From Chaetoceros tenuissimus (lineage: Eukaryota; Bacillariophyta; Thalassiosirophyceae; Chaetocerotales; Chaetocerotaceae), in NCBI GenBank assembly GCA_021927905.1, contig BLLK01000029.1, forward strand, positions 372,001 through 436,000: a DNA stretch of 64,000 nucleotides, in the 5' to 3' direction. Below the pieces are notes generated by a model, which had not been told where the DNA came from, did not search any database, and was given only the letters and a program-made list of their open reading frames with translations. The position numbers and the translations under genes are program-made. Shown here piece after piece: positions 9,812-19,819 of this stretch (position 1 is its first letter; each line of letters starts with the position of its first letter).

Positions 9812-10726
9812 CTATTTTACATCTTTTTTCTCTTCTGGATCCAATGGAGGTGTTCCTGGTTTATGTCGAGTTTTTCTCTTCGAAGACCTTGGTTTGATAT
9901 GTTTCAGTGCCCTTTCCAGTTCTTCTGTCACCTCCTTAATATATTCTTTACTTTTGTTCAATTGTTTCTTTAAGGTAGAAACTTGTTTTGTTTTTCTTTC
10001 CAGAGCTTGTTTCAGCGTGCTTACTTGTTTTGTCATTACATCTTCTTTCCGTATATAATTCGCCTGAGCATTCTTTTCTTTTATCCTTTGAGTTTCCATC
10101 ATACACTGCATCTCCGCCTGCATCGTATGCATGGCTTTCACATGCTGTGATACAGTTCGTTCTAAAGACTGCACCGCTGATTCTCTTGAAGCTAGTTTCA
10201 TTTTAAGTTCAGTAATTTCTTCGTCGGCTGCAAGTGACCGTGCAGAAGCCATCTCTTCGGTTATTGTAGATCTCACACTAAACCTACTATTCACAGTCTC
10301 TTGTGAGTATTGCCTTGCAGGAGCTTGTCTCCCCCACGGCAAAAAATTATTGTCACTACCTACAATGAGTGATCTCTTTGAAGAAGCTGGAGATGACTCA
10401 TTTGACTTACACTGGAGTAACTGTTTTTCAGCTTCGAGACACCGCTTATGCCAGTACTGCTCCTTCTTTTTTGTTTCCATAAAATCAGCTTCTAATTGTG
10501 ACGTTATTTCCAGATGTGATGCACACTGTTGCTGTAATGACTCTACTTCTTCCCAAGCTTTGGTCAGGGCATCCTTTGTCGATTCTCTCAACTTCACTAG
10601 TTCAGCTTCTAGCGAATGGACAGTTCTAGCACTTTCAATAGTTGCAGTATCTCCTATAGGCGAGGTGAATGTGACTGCTGATAAGTCACTATATCCTCTG
10701 CTTGGCATTGCCTTAGGGTTTGCCAT
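9812..10726 (-). CDS. Coiled-coil protein of unknown function
   Basis: An intronless gene of 304 residues with no catalytic motif. Residues from about 35 to 270 are mostly heptad-like coiled coil (LEAELVKLRESTKDAL, LKMKLASRESAVQSLER, VSTLKQALERKTKQ), broken by a Ser-rich linker around 115-155. The C-terminus is basic (KPRSSKRKTRHKPG) and then acidic (DPEEKKDVK). A TATA-like element lies about 45 bp upstream of the ATG. It is convergent with the AGC kinase with only 8 bp between the stops, so the two mRNAs must overlap at their 3' ends. A structural or scaffold role is likely; I cannot assign a family. Confidence 0.75.
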   Translation of the reverse strand: MANPKAMPSRGYSDLSAVTFTSPIGDTATIESARTVHSLEAELVKLRESTKDALTKAWEEVESLQQQCASHLEITSQLEADFMETKKKEQYWHKRCLEAEKQLLQCKSNESSPASSKRSLIVGSDNNFLPWGRQAPARQYSQETVNSRFSVRSTITEEMASARSLAADEEITELKMKLASRESAVQSLERTVSQHVKAMHTMQAEMQCMMETQRIKEKNAQANYIRKEDVMTKQVSTLKQALERKTKQVSTLKKQLNKSKEYIKEVTEELERALKHIKPRSSKRKTRHKPGTPPLDPEEKKDVK

Positions 10727-10766
10727 CTTTGGGTCTGTATGGTTTTTGAAGCAATTGAAAACCTTA

Positions 10767-10777
10767 TTTTATATATA
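10767..10777 (-). promoter_or_regulatory. TATA-like box of the coiled-coil gene
   Basis: Read on the minus strand the sequence is TATATAAAATAAGG, ending about 40 bp before the ATG at 10726. The distance implies a very short 5' UTR. Confidence 0.45.
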
Positions 10778-10778
10778 G

Positions 10779-12149
10779 TACACCGGTACCAGAGAGGAGT
10801 ATTTCTTCAGAATTAGGTGGAATGCATGCGGTGTATCTTCAACTTTTTCTGCAGTTCTGTTCTTCAACACATCCCTGCTGTGAAGCTGGAATGGTCCTTG
10901 GTCATTATTATGACTCTAGATATGACAGTGTGGTGAAAACATCCAAAGCTTTTAAACAAATTTTTACATGAAGTGGTATCATTAAAAAGAAGTCTTTCCA
11001 CTATTATTCAAAAGCCAATATTTTATATTTATCAATTGAAGGGATTGATGTATTTGAATAATTTTCAAGTTTCAATATTTTACAAACGAATTCATTTTTC
11101 ATGGGTCATATTGACGACTTTCTGAATCACTAACGGAGATAGAGCAGACGAGAACATCTATTCCCAGTTTTTTGTAGAAACTTCACTTGTACCGTACTTC
11201 TGTACCAGCAGCTAGTAGAGAAGGAATGTGAATGGAAGATAGATTATGTCATGATGTCATTCAATTCAAGAAAGAGAGTAACTCTACGTACACCTACTCG
11301 TACTTCTTCTCAGTAAAAGGATGAATTCCTGCGATAGATTTGCAAATTTAGTTCGAAATCGTCCTACTAGAGTACAATTTCCACGATAGTGTATGCCCGC
11401 CGTATGTGCAACACCTTGAAAGCTAACGAAACGCGGAGAACATTGAAATTTGAAATCATTGAAGCATGCTCGCATAAAGATTGTAAAAATCTCAAATAAC
11501 TCTGCTACTACCCAACATCCAGATTACGAAATTGATAGAGTCGCCTTACAATAAGCATTATAAATAATAATAAATATCTACAAAATTATACGAAACACAC
11601 GCGTCATTATGTCATCATCCCCACATAAGGATACATGATCAGTTTTCCATCTAACAATTATCAGAAAGTATCTTACCAATCATTTTCAGAAAAAACACAG
11701 ACTACCTCATCTTAGATGCATAATGGTTTACTTTTGATTTTATTTATTCCAATCCATTTCAAATGAAATAGGTTGATTTATAAACAAGAAGTTGCTTATG
11801 TCGGTCGGATGATGTTCAAAAGATTCCTTCGATCTTCATCTTTAGAAAAACGCTTCTCCGGGATGAATCAGACATGACGAATGATGATGTCAGAGTAAAT
11901 CAGGGTTTCCGTAAAATCAGATTAATGCATTTTCGAATAAAAGCTGCCTGAATTTGATATTTAAGTCGAGATTTTCCAAAGGGGTTCTTTTTTGATCCAA
12001 ACTGTCAAAGCAACAACGTACAACAGAACCACACGATTCTTTGATAATGAAGTCCTTCCTTTCTATGAGCAAGCGAGCAAGCGCATACACAGCACCATCA
12101 CCAATATTCAACAACATACCTTGTATTTCAAATCAAAACTAAGCAACGA
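10779..12149. other. Divergent intergenic region, possible gene remnant
   Basis: About 1.4 kb between the coiled-coil gene and the HSF gene, AT-rich and stop-dense. A minus-strand open frame of 66 codons at 11917-12117 (NIGDGAVYALARLLIERKD, then SCGSVVRCCFDSLDQ) reads like an armadillo-type helix pair and may be a small gene end or remnant; no start or partner exon is evident. A second frame at 11284-11475 looks random. Confidence 0.4.
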
Positions 12150-13765
12150 ATGACTTTCATGAGTGAACAAAGCTCTTCCAACTATCCAACATCAATCCCT
12201 CTTCATGTTTCTTCCATAGATTCAAGGTCGGGAGCCCAGAATGGAAAGAAGAAATCTAGTGGTGGCAAAAAGGGATCATCAAAGAAGAAGACTGTGGACT
12301 GTCCTATTTTCCTACAGAGTAAGTTCCATTCAACATTGTTTCTTTATTCATTCATTCCAAGATTTCATAATCCATGGCTTCATTGTGGAATCCGTTCAAA
12401 TATCAGTCCTAGACTTATTGAGATTATCCATGTCTAGGATCCCATTAAACAGTTCCAGTGAGAAAAACTAGTTTTGCATTCGTATGATCTCTAACACTTT
12501 CCATCGCTCAATCTCAAATAGAGACTTACCACATGATTGATTCATGTGATCCTACTATTGCATCCTGGTCGGATAGTGGAGATACATTTGTCGTAAAAGA
12601 TCCTGAAATCTTTGCGAAAAATATTATTCCCCAATTTTTCAAACATAATAATTTTAGCTCATTTGTAAGACAGCTCAATTTCTACGGCTTTAGAAAAATC
12701 AAAAATGAACCAATCAAGATTAGCAAAGGTGAAGAAGGACCGGAATCAAAGTATTGGAGATTCCGTCATGAATTTTTCTTGAGAGGGAGACCAGATCTTT
12801 TGTGCGAAATAAAAAAGGCTAATCATTCTCAAGGGGCGGATCAAGAGGAAGTGAACGCATTAAAAAATGAAGTTACGGACTTGAAAGGCCAATTGGCAGC
12901 TATGCAAGGCGAAATGGAGAAAGTAACAAATATGATGAAAACAATGTATCAGAATAAGCAGCAAGCTGACGTGACAATGGCTGCTGCACCTCTACATCCA
13001 GCTTTAGGATCGTTTGATGAAGAGCCAATGGCGGAACTTGATTTATCGTTTGGGACTCCACTAGATGCACATCAACAAACACAGCAAAGTCATAAGAGAA
13101 TCAAGTTGGAGCCTGAGTATTATATTACTCCGCCTCCTTCTACACCCTCTGCTCTAGCTTTATCAGCAATCGATGATGCATTACCTGTTATTCCGAAACC
13201 ATTGGAGAAGCCAGAAAGACAACTATCGCGTATGTCTATTGGATCCTTTGATCCTACCACTCTCGATGATGTCCTGGCGGATGATGTGCCTCATGATGAC
13301 TTGCAAATTTTGCATGAGGTCGTTGGAGAACCTAGTACTTTATCCGCAAGTAACAATGTTTTGGCAATACAACAAGGTCATCAAATGGATGCATCCTCTA
13401 ATCAATATGACACAATTCTCGATAGAAATCCAAATTTGAGGCAAAAATTTCAGTATGCTTTGTCTTGTCTTCCAATGGACATGCAAAGGCTATTTGTGGA
13501 ACGTTTGGTTGGAATGGTTTCTAATCCAGAAACAATGCAAAATCATGTTGATGCAGTTACAGCTCTATCTAAAGCGGCGGCAAATAGGTCTCAATCAAAT
13601 GGTGACGGCGAATCAAGAAACGGGCAGAACTCAGATGTGCAACTACAAATTGCAGTTGCGGCATTGGGTTCTTTTTTGACGCAGTACGCAAATGCAAAGA
13701 AGAAAGGCGAAACTTTTTCGGCTGGTTCAAAGCGACCGTACTACTATCCTCAACTCGAAGGATAA
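12150..13765 (+). CDS. HSF: Heat shock factor-type transcription factor
   Basis: Two exons, 12150-12318 and 12522-13765, with a 203-bp phase-1 intron, give 470 residues. The intron falls inside the DNA-binding domain; splicing restores [14 protein letters not shown], the expected start of that domain. The rest of the winged helix is classical: [46 protein letters not shown] (recognition helix), and [18 protein letters not shown] coiled coil follows ([23 protein letters not shown], residues about 165-195), fit for oligomerisation, then an acidic, Pro-rich activation-like region. HSF genes are strongly expanded in diatoms, so this need not be the stress regulator itself. The second ATG at 12159 is an equally possible start. 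The N-terminal 45 residues are Ser/Gly/Lys-rich. Confidence 0.93.
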
Positions 13766-13917
13766 GCTGTTCAGATTTTTTTGTTTTTTTTTTCAGTTTG
13801 CCACATAGAAACTCTTCGGCACTTTAGGATGATCAATATATGCAAAAAATAGAAAAATAATCTATACATTATCTATACGAGTATTCATTATTGATACAAA
13901 TTTATTTTATCATATAC

Positions 13918-15007
13918 TTATTCTGACTTCTTGAACCATTTTCCGAAGGTAGCTCCAAATGGCATCATGCACATCATTGCCCCTCCAACGATGTTTCCAA
14001 GAGTCACTGGAATAAGATTCTTCATGAAGAATTGTCCAATTGTAATTTCAGCACCTCTCAACATTCCGAGTGGAATGATGAACATATTAGCAACAGAGTG
14101 ATCAAGTCCAAGAGCAACGAAAGCAGAAATTGGGAACCAAACAGCGGTCATCTTTCCAATCATAGTGGAGCAACCAGATGCCATGTACACTGCCATACAT
14201 ACAAGCCAGTTACACAAAATTCCACGAGTGAATGCAACTTCAAATGGTAGGTTTGCTTTTCCGGTTGCAATATTAACAGCCCCTGGCAATGAACCAAGTG
14301 TTTGGGATGTAAATACAAGGTAAGCCAAAATCAAAGATCCAACAAAGTTTCCTGCATAAGAAGCAACCCAGTTCTTCATCAAATCCTTTCCACTTGTCTT
14401 CCCCTCTTTCCATGCTGCGGTGACCAATGCTGTATTTCCAGTGAAAAGTTCACCTCCAGTAATCAAAGTCATAATAAGTCCAAAAGGCAATCCAAATGCA
14501 CCCATAATAATCTTTTGAAGCCCAGGATTTGCCGCCGCAATTCCTGGACATGCTCCTCCAACAGTGATTGCGAGATAAGCACCGAAACCAATGTGAGCTC
14601 CAGATACAATTCCGAGCTTAAAGATATCAGCAAAACTCTTGGAAGCCTTTGCTGCACCTGCTGCAACAGCTCCTTCGTATAATGCTGGTGGTGCCTATGA
14701 AAATGGAAAAGAATCATCTTTAGAATTTACTCGTAGTCAGGAAAATATCTAGACTTTAATGGTATTTTTTCATATGCATACAAAGTACGATGAAGACAGC
14801 ATAATATAACATAGGCCCAATATTCTTGGGCACATAACATAGGCCCACAATTATGTATCTCACCTTGAGTGCAGGAGCTACATTTCCTCCAGACATCTTG
14901 AGTGCAGTCTCAGTGGAAGCGAACTTCTGGCTGAAAGTTGCAGGAGGCTGCCCATTAAATGCAGTAGCAGAAGCCAATAGTGTGACCAAAAGTACTTTCT
15001 TGAACAT
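13918..15007 (-). CDS. NAR1: Plastid-targeted formate/nitrite transporter (NAR1-like)
   Basis: Exons 15007-14864 and 14694-13918 are joined across a 169-bp phase-0 intron to give 306 residues. The first 17 residues form a signal peptide ending in SATAF, followed by NGQPPATF, the bipartite plastid signal of algae with secondary plastids. The mature part is a full FNT channel of six membrane spans: GLPFGLIMTLITGGELFTGNTAL (FNT signature and slit loop), KNWVASYAGNFVGSLILAY, GILCNWLVCMAVYMAS (second signature), and a last span before GNIVGGAMMCM. A His sits in GLDHSVANMF, where FNT channels keep their conserved central His. In algae such proteins carry nitrite into the plastid for reduction to ammonium; that substrate is inference. 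The intron separates the targeting region from the channel. Confidence 0.9.
14806..14847. repeat. 28-bp direct duplication inside the NAR1-like intron
   Basis: ATAACATAGGCCCA occurs at 14806-14819 and again at 14834-14847, a spacing of 28 bp. This is a simple intronic duplication and would lengthen the intron beyond the local norm of 70-80 bp. Confidence 0.75.
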
Positions 15008-15493
15008 TTTGCTGAAGTGAGAAAATGAAAAAGGTGAGATCTACAAACATTGGACATTTAGAAGTAGTTCTGTCACGAAATGAAGAATCATACGTGCTTG
15101 ACATAGCCTTCGTTATATGTACCTTACACTCTAGTACATTACTTACATTTGAGTTTATAGTAAGCAGATCGTAATATATGTGATATGAATGTGGTCTATT
15201 GGATGGATTTTGTTCCAAAGGACAAAGGAAAAGATCTTTCTCAAAACTTCCAACCCTTTTGTTGATGCTGGTGCCGGAACTAAAAAAATTGATATCTTAA
15301 TCTAAATTAGCTTTTCCAAGTATTTCTTTGAGGCATTCGTGCATGTACTGTGTGGTACAACTTTTCAGCGATACGATTTAATTTTACGATTTCCTTTTCT
15401 TTTTTCCCATGTTCGAGTTCGGCTTTGTATTACTATAAATTTCTGTTACTTCATCAACTAAAAAGGGTTACTGAACGAAAATATTATACAACT

Positions 15494-18412
15494 ATGAGGG
15501 AAAGTCGATTGGATGAATCGATAACTAGAGAATTTAAGAGAGATGGGAGAGATATGGGCATAGAGGAATCAACTTCGTACTCCGTGAACACTAGTTCTTC
15601 ATTCAGCTCAAGAAAGTATTTTGATCTCACTGAAACAGCTGAAACATTTGATGCATTTATGTCAAAAGAAAATAAGGTTCTAGGTTCGTTTGATAGCTCG
15701 GAAGATTCATGTCAACCTAGATTGCCACATGAACAGATTGAGGGCATTGCTTTGATCCAATCTACTGCGATTTCATACATTGTCAACAAGAAATATGGAA
15801 AGTTTCATCAGTTACTCAAAAAGAGGCCCGATATTCTCAAATACAAAATTGATTCTGATCATGTAAATACCGGTTGCGGAGAAGGTGGTACTATCCTACA
15901 TGTATTGGTATCGCAAAAACCAAAAATAAAGAAGAGTCCAAAAGGATTTTCGCAAAGGGTAACTGATATGCAAGTTTATCCTTCTGTCCCAGAGAATCTA
16001 CTGAAGAGTGTCATCCAAAGTTATCCTCCAGCATTACACATGAGAGATGAGAAAGGGCGCCTGCCACTACATTGTTCATGTATTTCCATGGTAAATCACA
16101 TCAATGAAATGTCAGATATGTTCAAAAAGGGTGTAAAAGATGGAGCAAAGCTAAAGATACACGAAACTAACATTGTCAATACTCTTCTAATGTACGATAA
16201 AGCCGCAGCAAGGATTTGTGATGATGGGGGTAATCTACCATTACATTACATTGCAAACGCACAAAAGGACTATCTCAAAAGCAAAATTGTCGACATAAAA
16301 ATCTCGTCGAAGCAAGCGGGACCATCGGCAGAAAACACAATGAAAGTTCTCCTCGAAGCTTACCCACATGGAATAATGGTTGAAAATGATGTTGGTATGA
16401 TAGCCCTGCACAATAATGTGAAGCATGGAAAACACATAAATATGTCATGTTTCAATCTTCTTATGCAGAAACATCACGGACTTAATAGACTCCCTTCTAT
16501 CCTTAACGAAGACGGAGAGTCTCCTCTGCATCTTGCCGTGAAGAAAGAAGTTCCAATCGAGGCTATTGAAAAATTTGGTGTCTCAGATAATGGAACAAAG
16601 TCTGTTCTTTTTCTCCAGCGGAATCATGACAATGATAACTCTCTGCACCTAGCACTTAAAAGGAAATATCCAAACAAAGATCTAATCAAAGTAATCATGG
16701 AGATTGCACCATTCACCGCTGCATCACCAAACTCAAAAGGCATCATGCCAATTAAAGAGGCAGTCAATACGAGATTGGATAGCTCTATAATTATCGACAT
16801 GTTGATGAGAGACTTGCCAATCGAAATCGGAAAGCCGAAACAATCAGCACTTTCTAAATCAAGATCCATGAGCAAATTTAGTAAACGGAAAATGAACAAA
16901 AAGTCAAAAACAGTGTCTCCAAAAATACATGGAAGAAGTCACCATCATTCATGGTGGTACCTTCTTGTCGTTTGTAGAGATTATTATCTAGAAGTGATTT
17001 ATAGGTTCTTGTCGAATAATGCTACACACTTTCAGATTGTTGCGTTGGCCAGACAGATTGGACCTGATGGAAAGTCAGTACTGATTAATAGTGTAAGCGA
17101 AAGGTGCAGACTTATGTTTCATACTTTGCTTCGCTTTTACGACAGATATGAGATTCTTCTTTCGACAAATGAGACAAGAATATGTAATGATGAATATGAG
17201 TATGGTGTGCAAACCTTCATGGCTCTTGACCATGGGCCTATGCAATTGGAAGATTCTGAATCTCTCAGTATTGCGCTTGATAACATTGCGCAATCGGGAA
17301 ATGCTGTTAAAATGAAGAACGAATATGACGAGAATGAAGGATTAGAAGTATCAGTGGTACCCGGTGGGAACTACAAAGTACTACTCAGAACATATGCATA
17401 TGAAGAGGAATTTTATGCAGAACTGCATGTCAGAAAAAAGTTCCTGCTCCCAGATACTATTTTCGAACAGTTACTTCATCATCATCAAGATGAAAAGTAT
17501 ACCCATCTTAGCTTATCCCGGTTTGATAAGCTATTTTGTATAGCATTCGAAAGGCCAGATCATACACTTGCAGATGTGTTCTCTGGAATGACATCAAGTA
17601 CCAAAACGAAAAAATGGATGGAAAAATGTCGTATAGTGCTAAAACACATTGGAAATGCAATTAATAATCTCCATGCTCAGGGCCTTGTCCATTGTCATCT
17701 TGACCCCATTCATATTTGCAAATACAGTAATACATGGAAGCTTGCAAAATTAGGTACTGTGCAAGAAGTGGGCTTACCAATGAACGGGTTATTTAGGGCT
17801 TGTGTACCACCTGAAGCAGTCCAATCTAGCATAGAAAACAGGGAGGAGCACGTTGAAACTGAAAGTAACAAACATTTTCTTTTTCTTAGGAAAAGCTCAA
17901 AGGTTCAATTTACAGACGGAGCAATCAACGAAGGAAAGGAACGAATTCCTCAAATCTCCCTGTCCAACTCCTCAACCTTTAGTGAAACAGAACTTTTTGC
18001 CAATGGATGTCTAGGATGTGAAGGCAAATCTGTGGAATCGTCAGTCGGGATGAAGAAACCAGTAATTGAGGAGAATGTGGCGCTTTCGTTTTGTCCACAA
18101 GACCTCAAAGCAGATACATCATGGGATATGTGGGGGTTTGGACTTATTATGGCCCAAATTCTTTTGGGTAAATGTTTGTATTTACCTAATTTTGAAACTC
18201 CACATGACGCTATCATGAAGAAACTTTACACTTATGACGATAATACGCTGCAGATGATTTGCAATCAAGTTTATTCAAAAGTTGGGAAAGATGCAGCAGA
18301 CGTAGTATTCTACCTTTTGCAGAAGGATCCTCGGAAGAGAGCAACATCAATGAAGCAAATACTTAACATGCCTTATTTTTGTGGTCATGCATCAGTAAAT
18401 CCTGAAAAATAA
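15494..18412 (+). CDS. Ankyrin-like repeat protein with C-terminal pseudokinase domain
   Basis: A single-exon gene of 972 residues from the ATG at 15494; the frame is open upstream to 15350, but that part is hydrophobic and UTR-like. The first half holds degenerate ankyrin-type repeats: TILHVLVS, GRLPLHCSC, GNLPLHYIA, MIALHNNV, GESPLHLAVKK, NSLHLALKR. A basic linker (about residues 450-480) follows. The C-terminal 350 residues have a protein-kinase outline: NNLHAQGLVHCHLDPIHI at the catalytic loop, CVPPEAV in place of APE, WDMWGFGLIMAQILLGK, and a final LLQKDPRKRATSMKQIL. The key residues are gone: HRDLKPEN reads HCHLDPIH, and DFG reads LGT. I expect no phosphotransfer. Large ankyrin-kinase proteins are, to my knowledge, frequent in diatoms; the function is unknown. 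Confidence 0.8.
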   Translation: MRESRLDESITREFKRDGRDMGIEESTSYSVNTSSSFSSRKYFDLTETAETFDAFMSKENKVLGSFDSSEDSCQPRLPHEQIEGIALIQSTAISYIVNKKYGKFHQLLKKRPDILKYKIDSDHVNTGCGEGGTILHVLVSQKPKIKKSPKGFSQRVTDMQVYPSVPENLLKSVIQSYPPALHMRDEKGRLPLHCSCISMVNHINEMSDMFKKGVKDGAKLKIHETNIVNTLLMYDKAAARICDDGGNLPLHYIANAQKDYLKSKIVDIKISSKQAGPSAENTMKVLLEAYPHGIMVENDVGMIALHNNVKHGKHINMSCFNLLMQKHHGLNRLPSILNEDGESPLHLAVKKEVPIEAIEKFGVSDNGTKSVLFLQRNHDNDNSLHLALKRKYPNKDLIKVIMEIAPFTAASPNSKGIMPIKEAVNTRLDSSIIIDMLMRDLPIEIGKPKQSALSKSRSMSKFSKRKMNKKSKTVSPKIHGRSHHHSWWYLLVVCRDYYLEVIYRFLSNNATHFQIVALARQIGPDGKSVLINSVSERCRLMFHTLLRFYDRYEILLSTNETRICNDEYEYGVQTFMALDHGPMQLEDSESLSIALDNIAQSGNAVKMKNEYDENEGLEVSVVPGGNYKVLLRTYAYEEEFYAELHVRKKFLLPDTIFEQLLHHHQDEKYTHLSLSRFDKLFCIAFERPDHTLADVFSGMTSSTKTKKWMEKCRIVLKHIGNAINNLHAQGLVHCHLDPIHICKYSNTWKLAKLGTVQEVGLPMNGLFRACVPPEAVQSSIENREEHVETESNKHFLFLRKSSKVQFTDGAINEGKERIPQISLSNSSTFSETELFANGCLGCEGKSVESSVGMKKPVIEENVALSFCPQDLKADTSWDMWGFGLIMAQILLGKCLYLPNFETPHDAIMKKLYTYDDNTLQMICNQVYSKVGKDAADVVFYLLQKDPRKRATSMKQILNMPYFCGHASVNPEK

Positions 18413-18596
18413 GTATTCATAAGTCATAAATCTGATCTCTTTTGAAACGCCATGTTTCGTCTTTCTTCAAATGAAAATAGAAAGTTTTTATGGACTTTTT
18501 CATAAATTTAGCGAGCAATGTTTATATGGAAGAATCTTTTTATAAATGTTATCTCTTTTCATTCTTGACATATTAATAAAAATTGGGTATTATTTC

Positions 18597-19471
18597 TTAG
18601 CAACAATCTCTACAAAATGAGAAGAATCCTCTCGGAGGACTTACTTGATGTGGTTTCAGTAGGTCGGCAGGGTGACGTCCATTTCCATTTTGCTTGACGC
18701 TATTGGATATTTTCCTTGGAGCATTTTGTTGTTGCCGATTGTGACTTGGTTCCTTTTTCATACCACGATTCATTGCCATTCTCAAAGCAGCTGACCCGGC
18801 TCCACCTGAGTGCTTGGCAATTTTTTCAATACTCTGTAGTGGATTATTTTCAAAAATGAAACCGGAATGCTCGTGTGATATTTTCAACTTGAGATGTTTA
18901 CCATTTGCATCCATTGGTCCGATTATTCCTGACTGTATCCCGTTTGATTCACCTTCACACTCAACTTTTTCACCATCTGTGAGGAAATCATCATCTGTAA
19001 CATTCAAATTGAAATAAATTTTCCCATCCAACATGTTTTCCAAGTCGATTTTTCCATTACCACTTTGTGCATTATCCTTTAGTATAACTGGTGCTAATCT
19101 TTCTAGCTGTCCCCTCACATCAATCCCTCTAAAAAGAATTGAAAAGTTGTCAGAAGAAATTGCAATTTCATTTCAGGGTGCACTTTCATCTTTCATTCAT
19201 ATATCATAGATTCACTTTCAACTTACGTTTCTTCATACAACTCTCTTGCAGATCCCATCTTCGCTGCTTCTATTAAAATCTCATGTCCTTTATTGAACTT
19301 TTCTTTCGCTATCTCAAACTCGAAATCGTCCACGTGACCGCCAGGAAGTTGAAAGTGCGGACCTTTCTTTGGCTTCCGAGTACAATGTAAAAGAAGCATC
19401 CCATATCGGCTATGAACTACGAACACAAAGCCCCTGTAGTCGATTCTTTTATAGTCAGGTACGTCAGTCAT
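18597..19471 (-). CDS. Nudix hydrolase-like protein with an expanded Nudix box
   Basis: Exons 19471-19227 and 19128-18597, with a 98-bp phase-2 intron, give 258 residues. The N-terminus (YRGFVFVVHSRYGMLLLHC) is the first Nudix strands, FQLPGGHVDD opens the Nudix box, and ARELYEETGIDV closes it; splicing is needed to make EETGI, which supports the intron. In the standard box (GX5EX7REUXEEXGU) the R lies 14 residues after the G; here it lies about 30 after, an insert containing KEKFNKGHEILIEAAKMG. The metal-binding E residues of REL-EE are kept. The C-terminal half continues with a strand (LDGKIYFNLNV) and ends in a basic, Q/N-rich tail closing with FFSFCRDCC. The substrate cannot be told; members cleave nucleoside diphosphate-X compounds. 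Confidence 0.8.
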
Positions 19472-19819
19472 GTTTCAATATCGATCTAAGGCAAATTCTG
19501 ATGATGCAGAGGAAGATGGGAGTTGATGGGTGACTGGTCTGGTTGTTTCTTGATGTTGTTGTGTTTATTAGCTGTTTGAAAGGCTCTCAAAATGGATTTT
19601 GGTTGGTGTGTGGTGTCAAGTATCTTTGTCAAGTAAAAGTGCAATATATGGCTATTCTATAGCTAAATAGTAGATATGTTCCGTCATTGTTTCATGGAAA
19701 ACTGCGATTGTACTCCAAGAATGGAAAAGGAACCGAGGTTTTCAAAATAATCAGAATTAATAAATAAAAAACAGTAATCGCTAAAAAAGTTTTCTCATTA
19801 GAAATTGTACCAATTCCAA

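Noticed and set aside
10131-10778. A 215-codon plus-strand frame opposite the coiled-coil gene
   Set aside because: Its composition (Ser/Cys/Leu-rich) is the complement of Glu/Lys/Gln coiled-coil codons.
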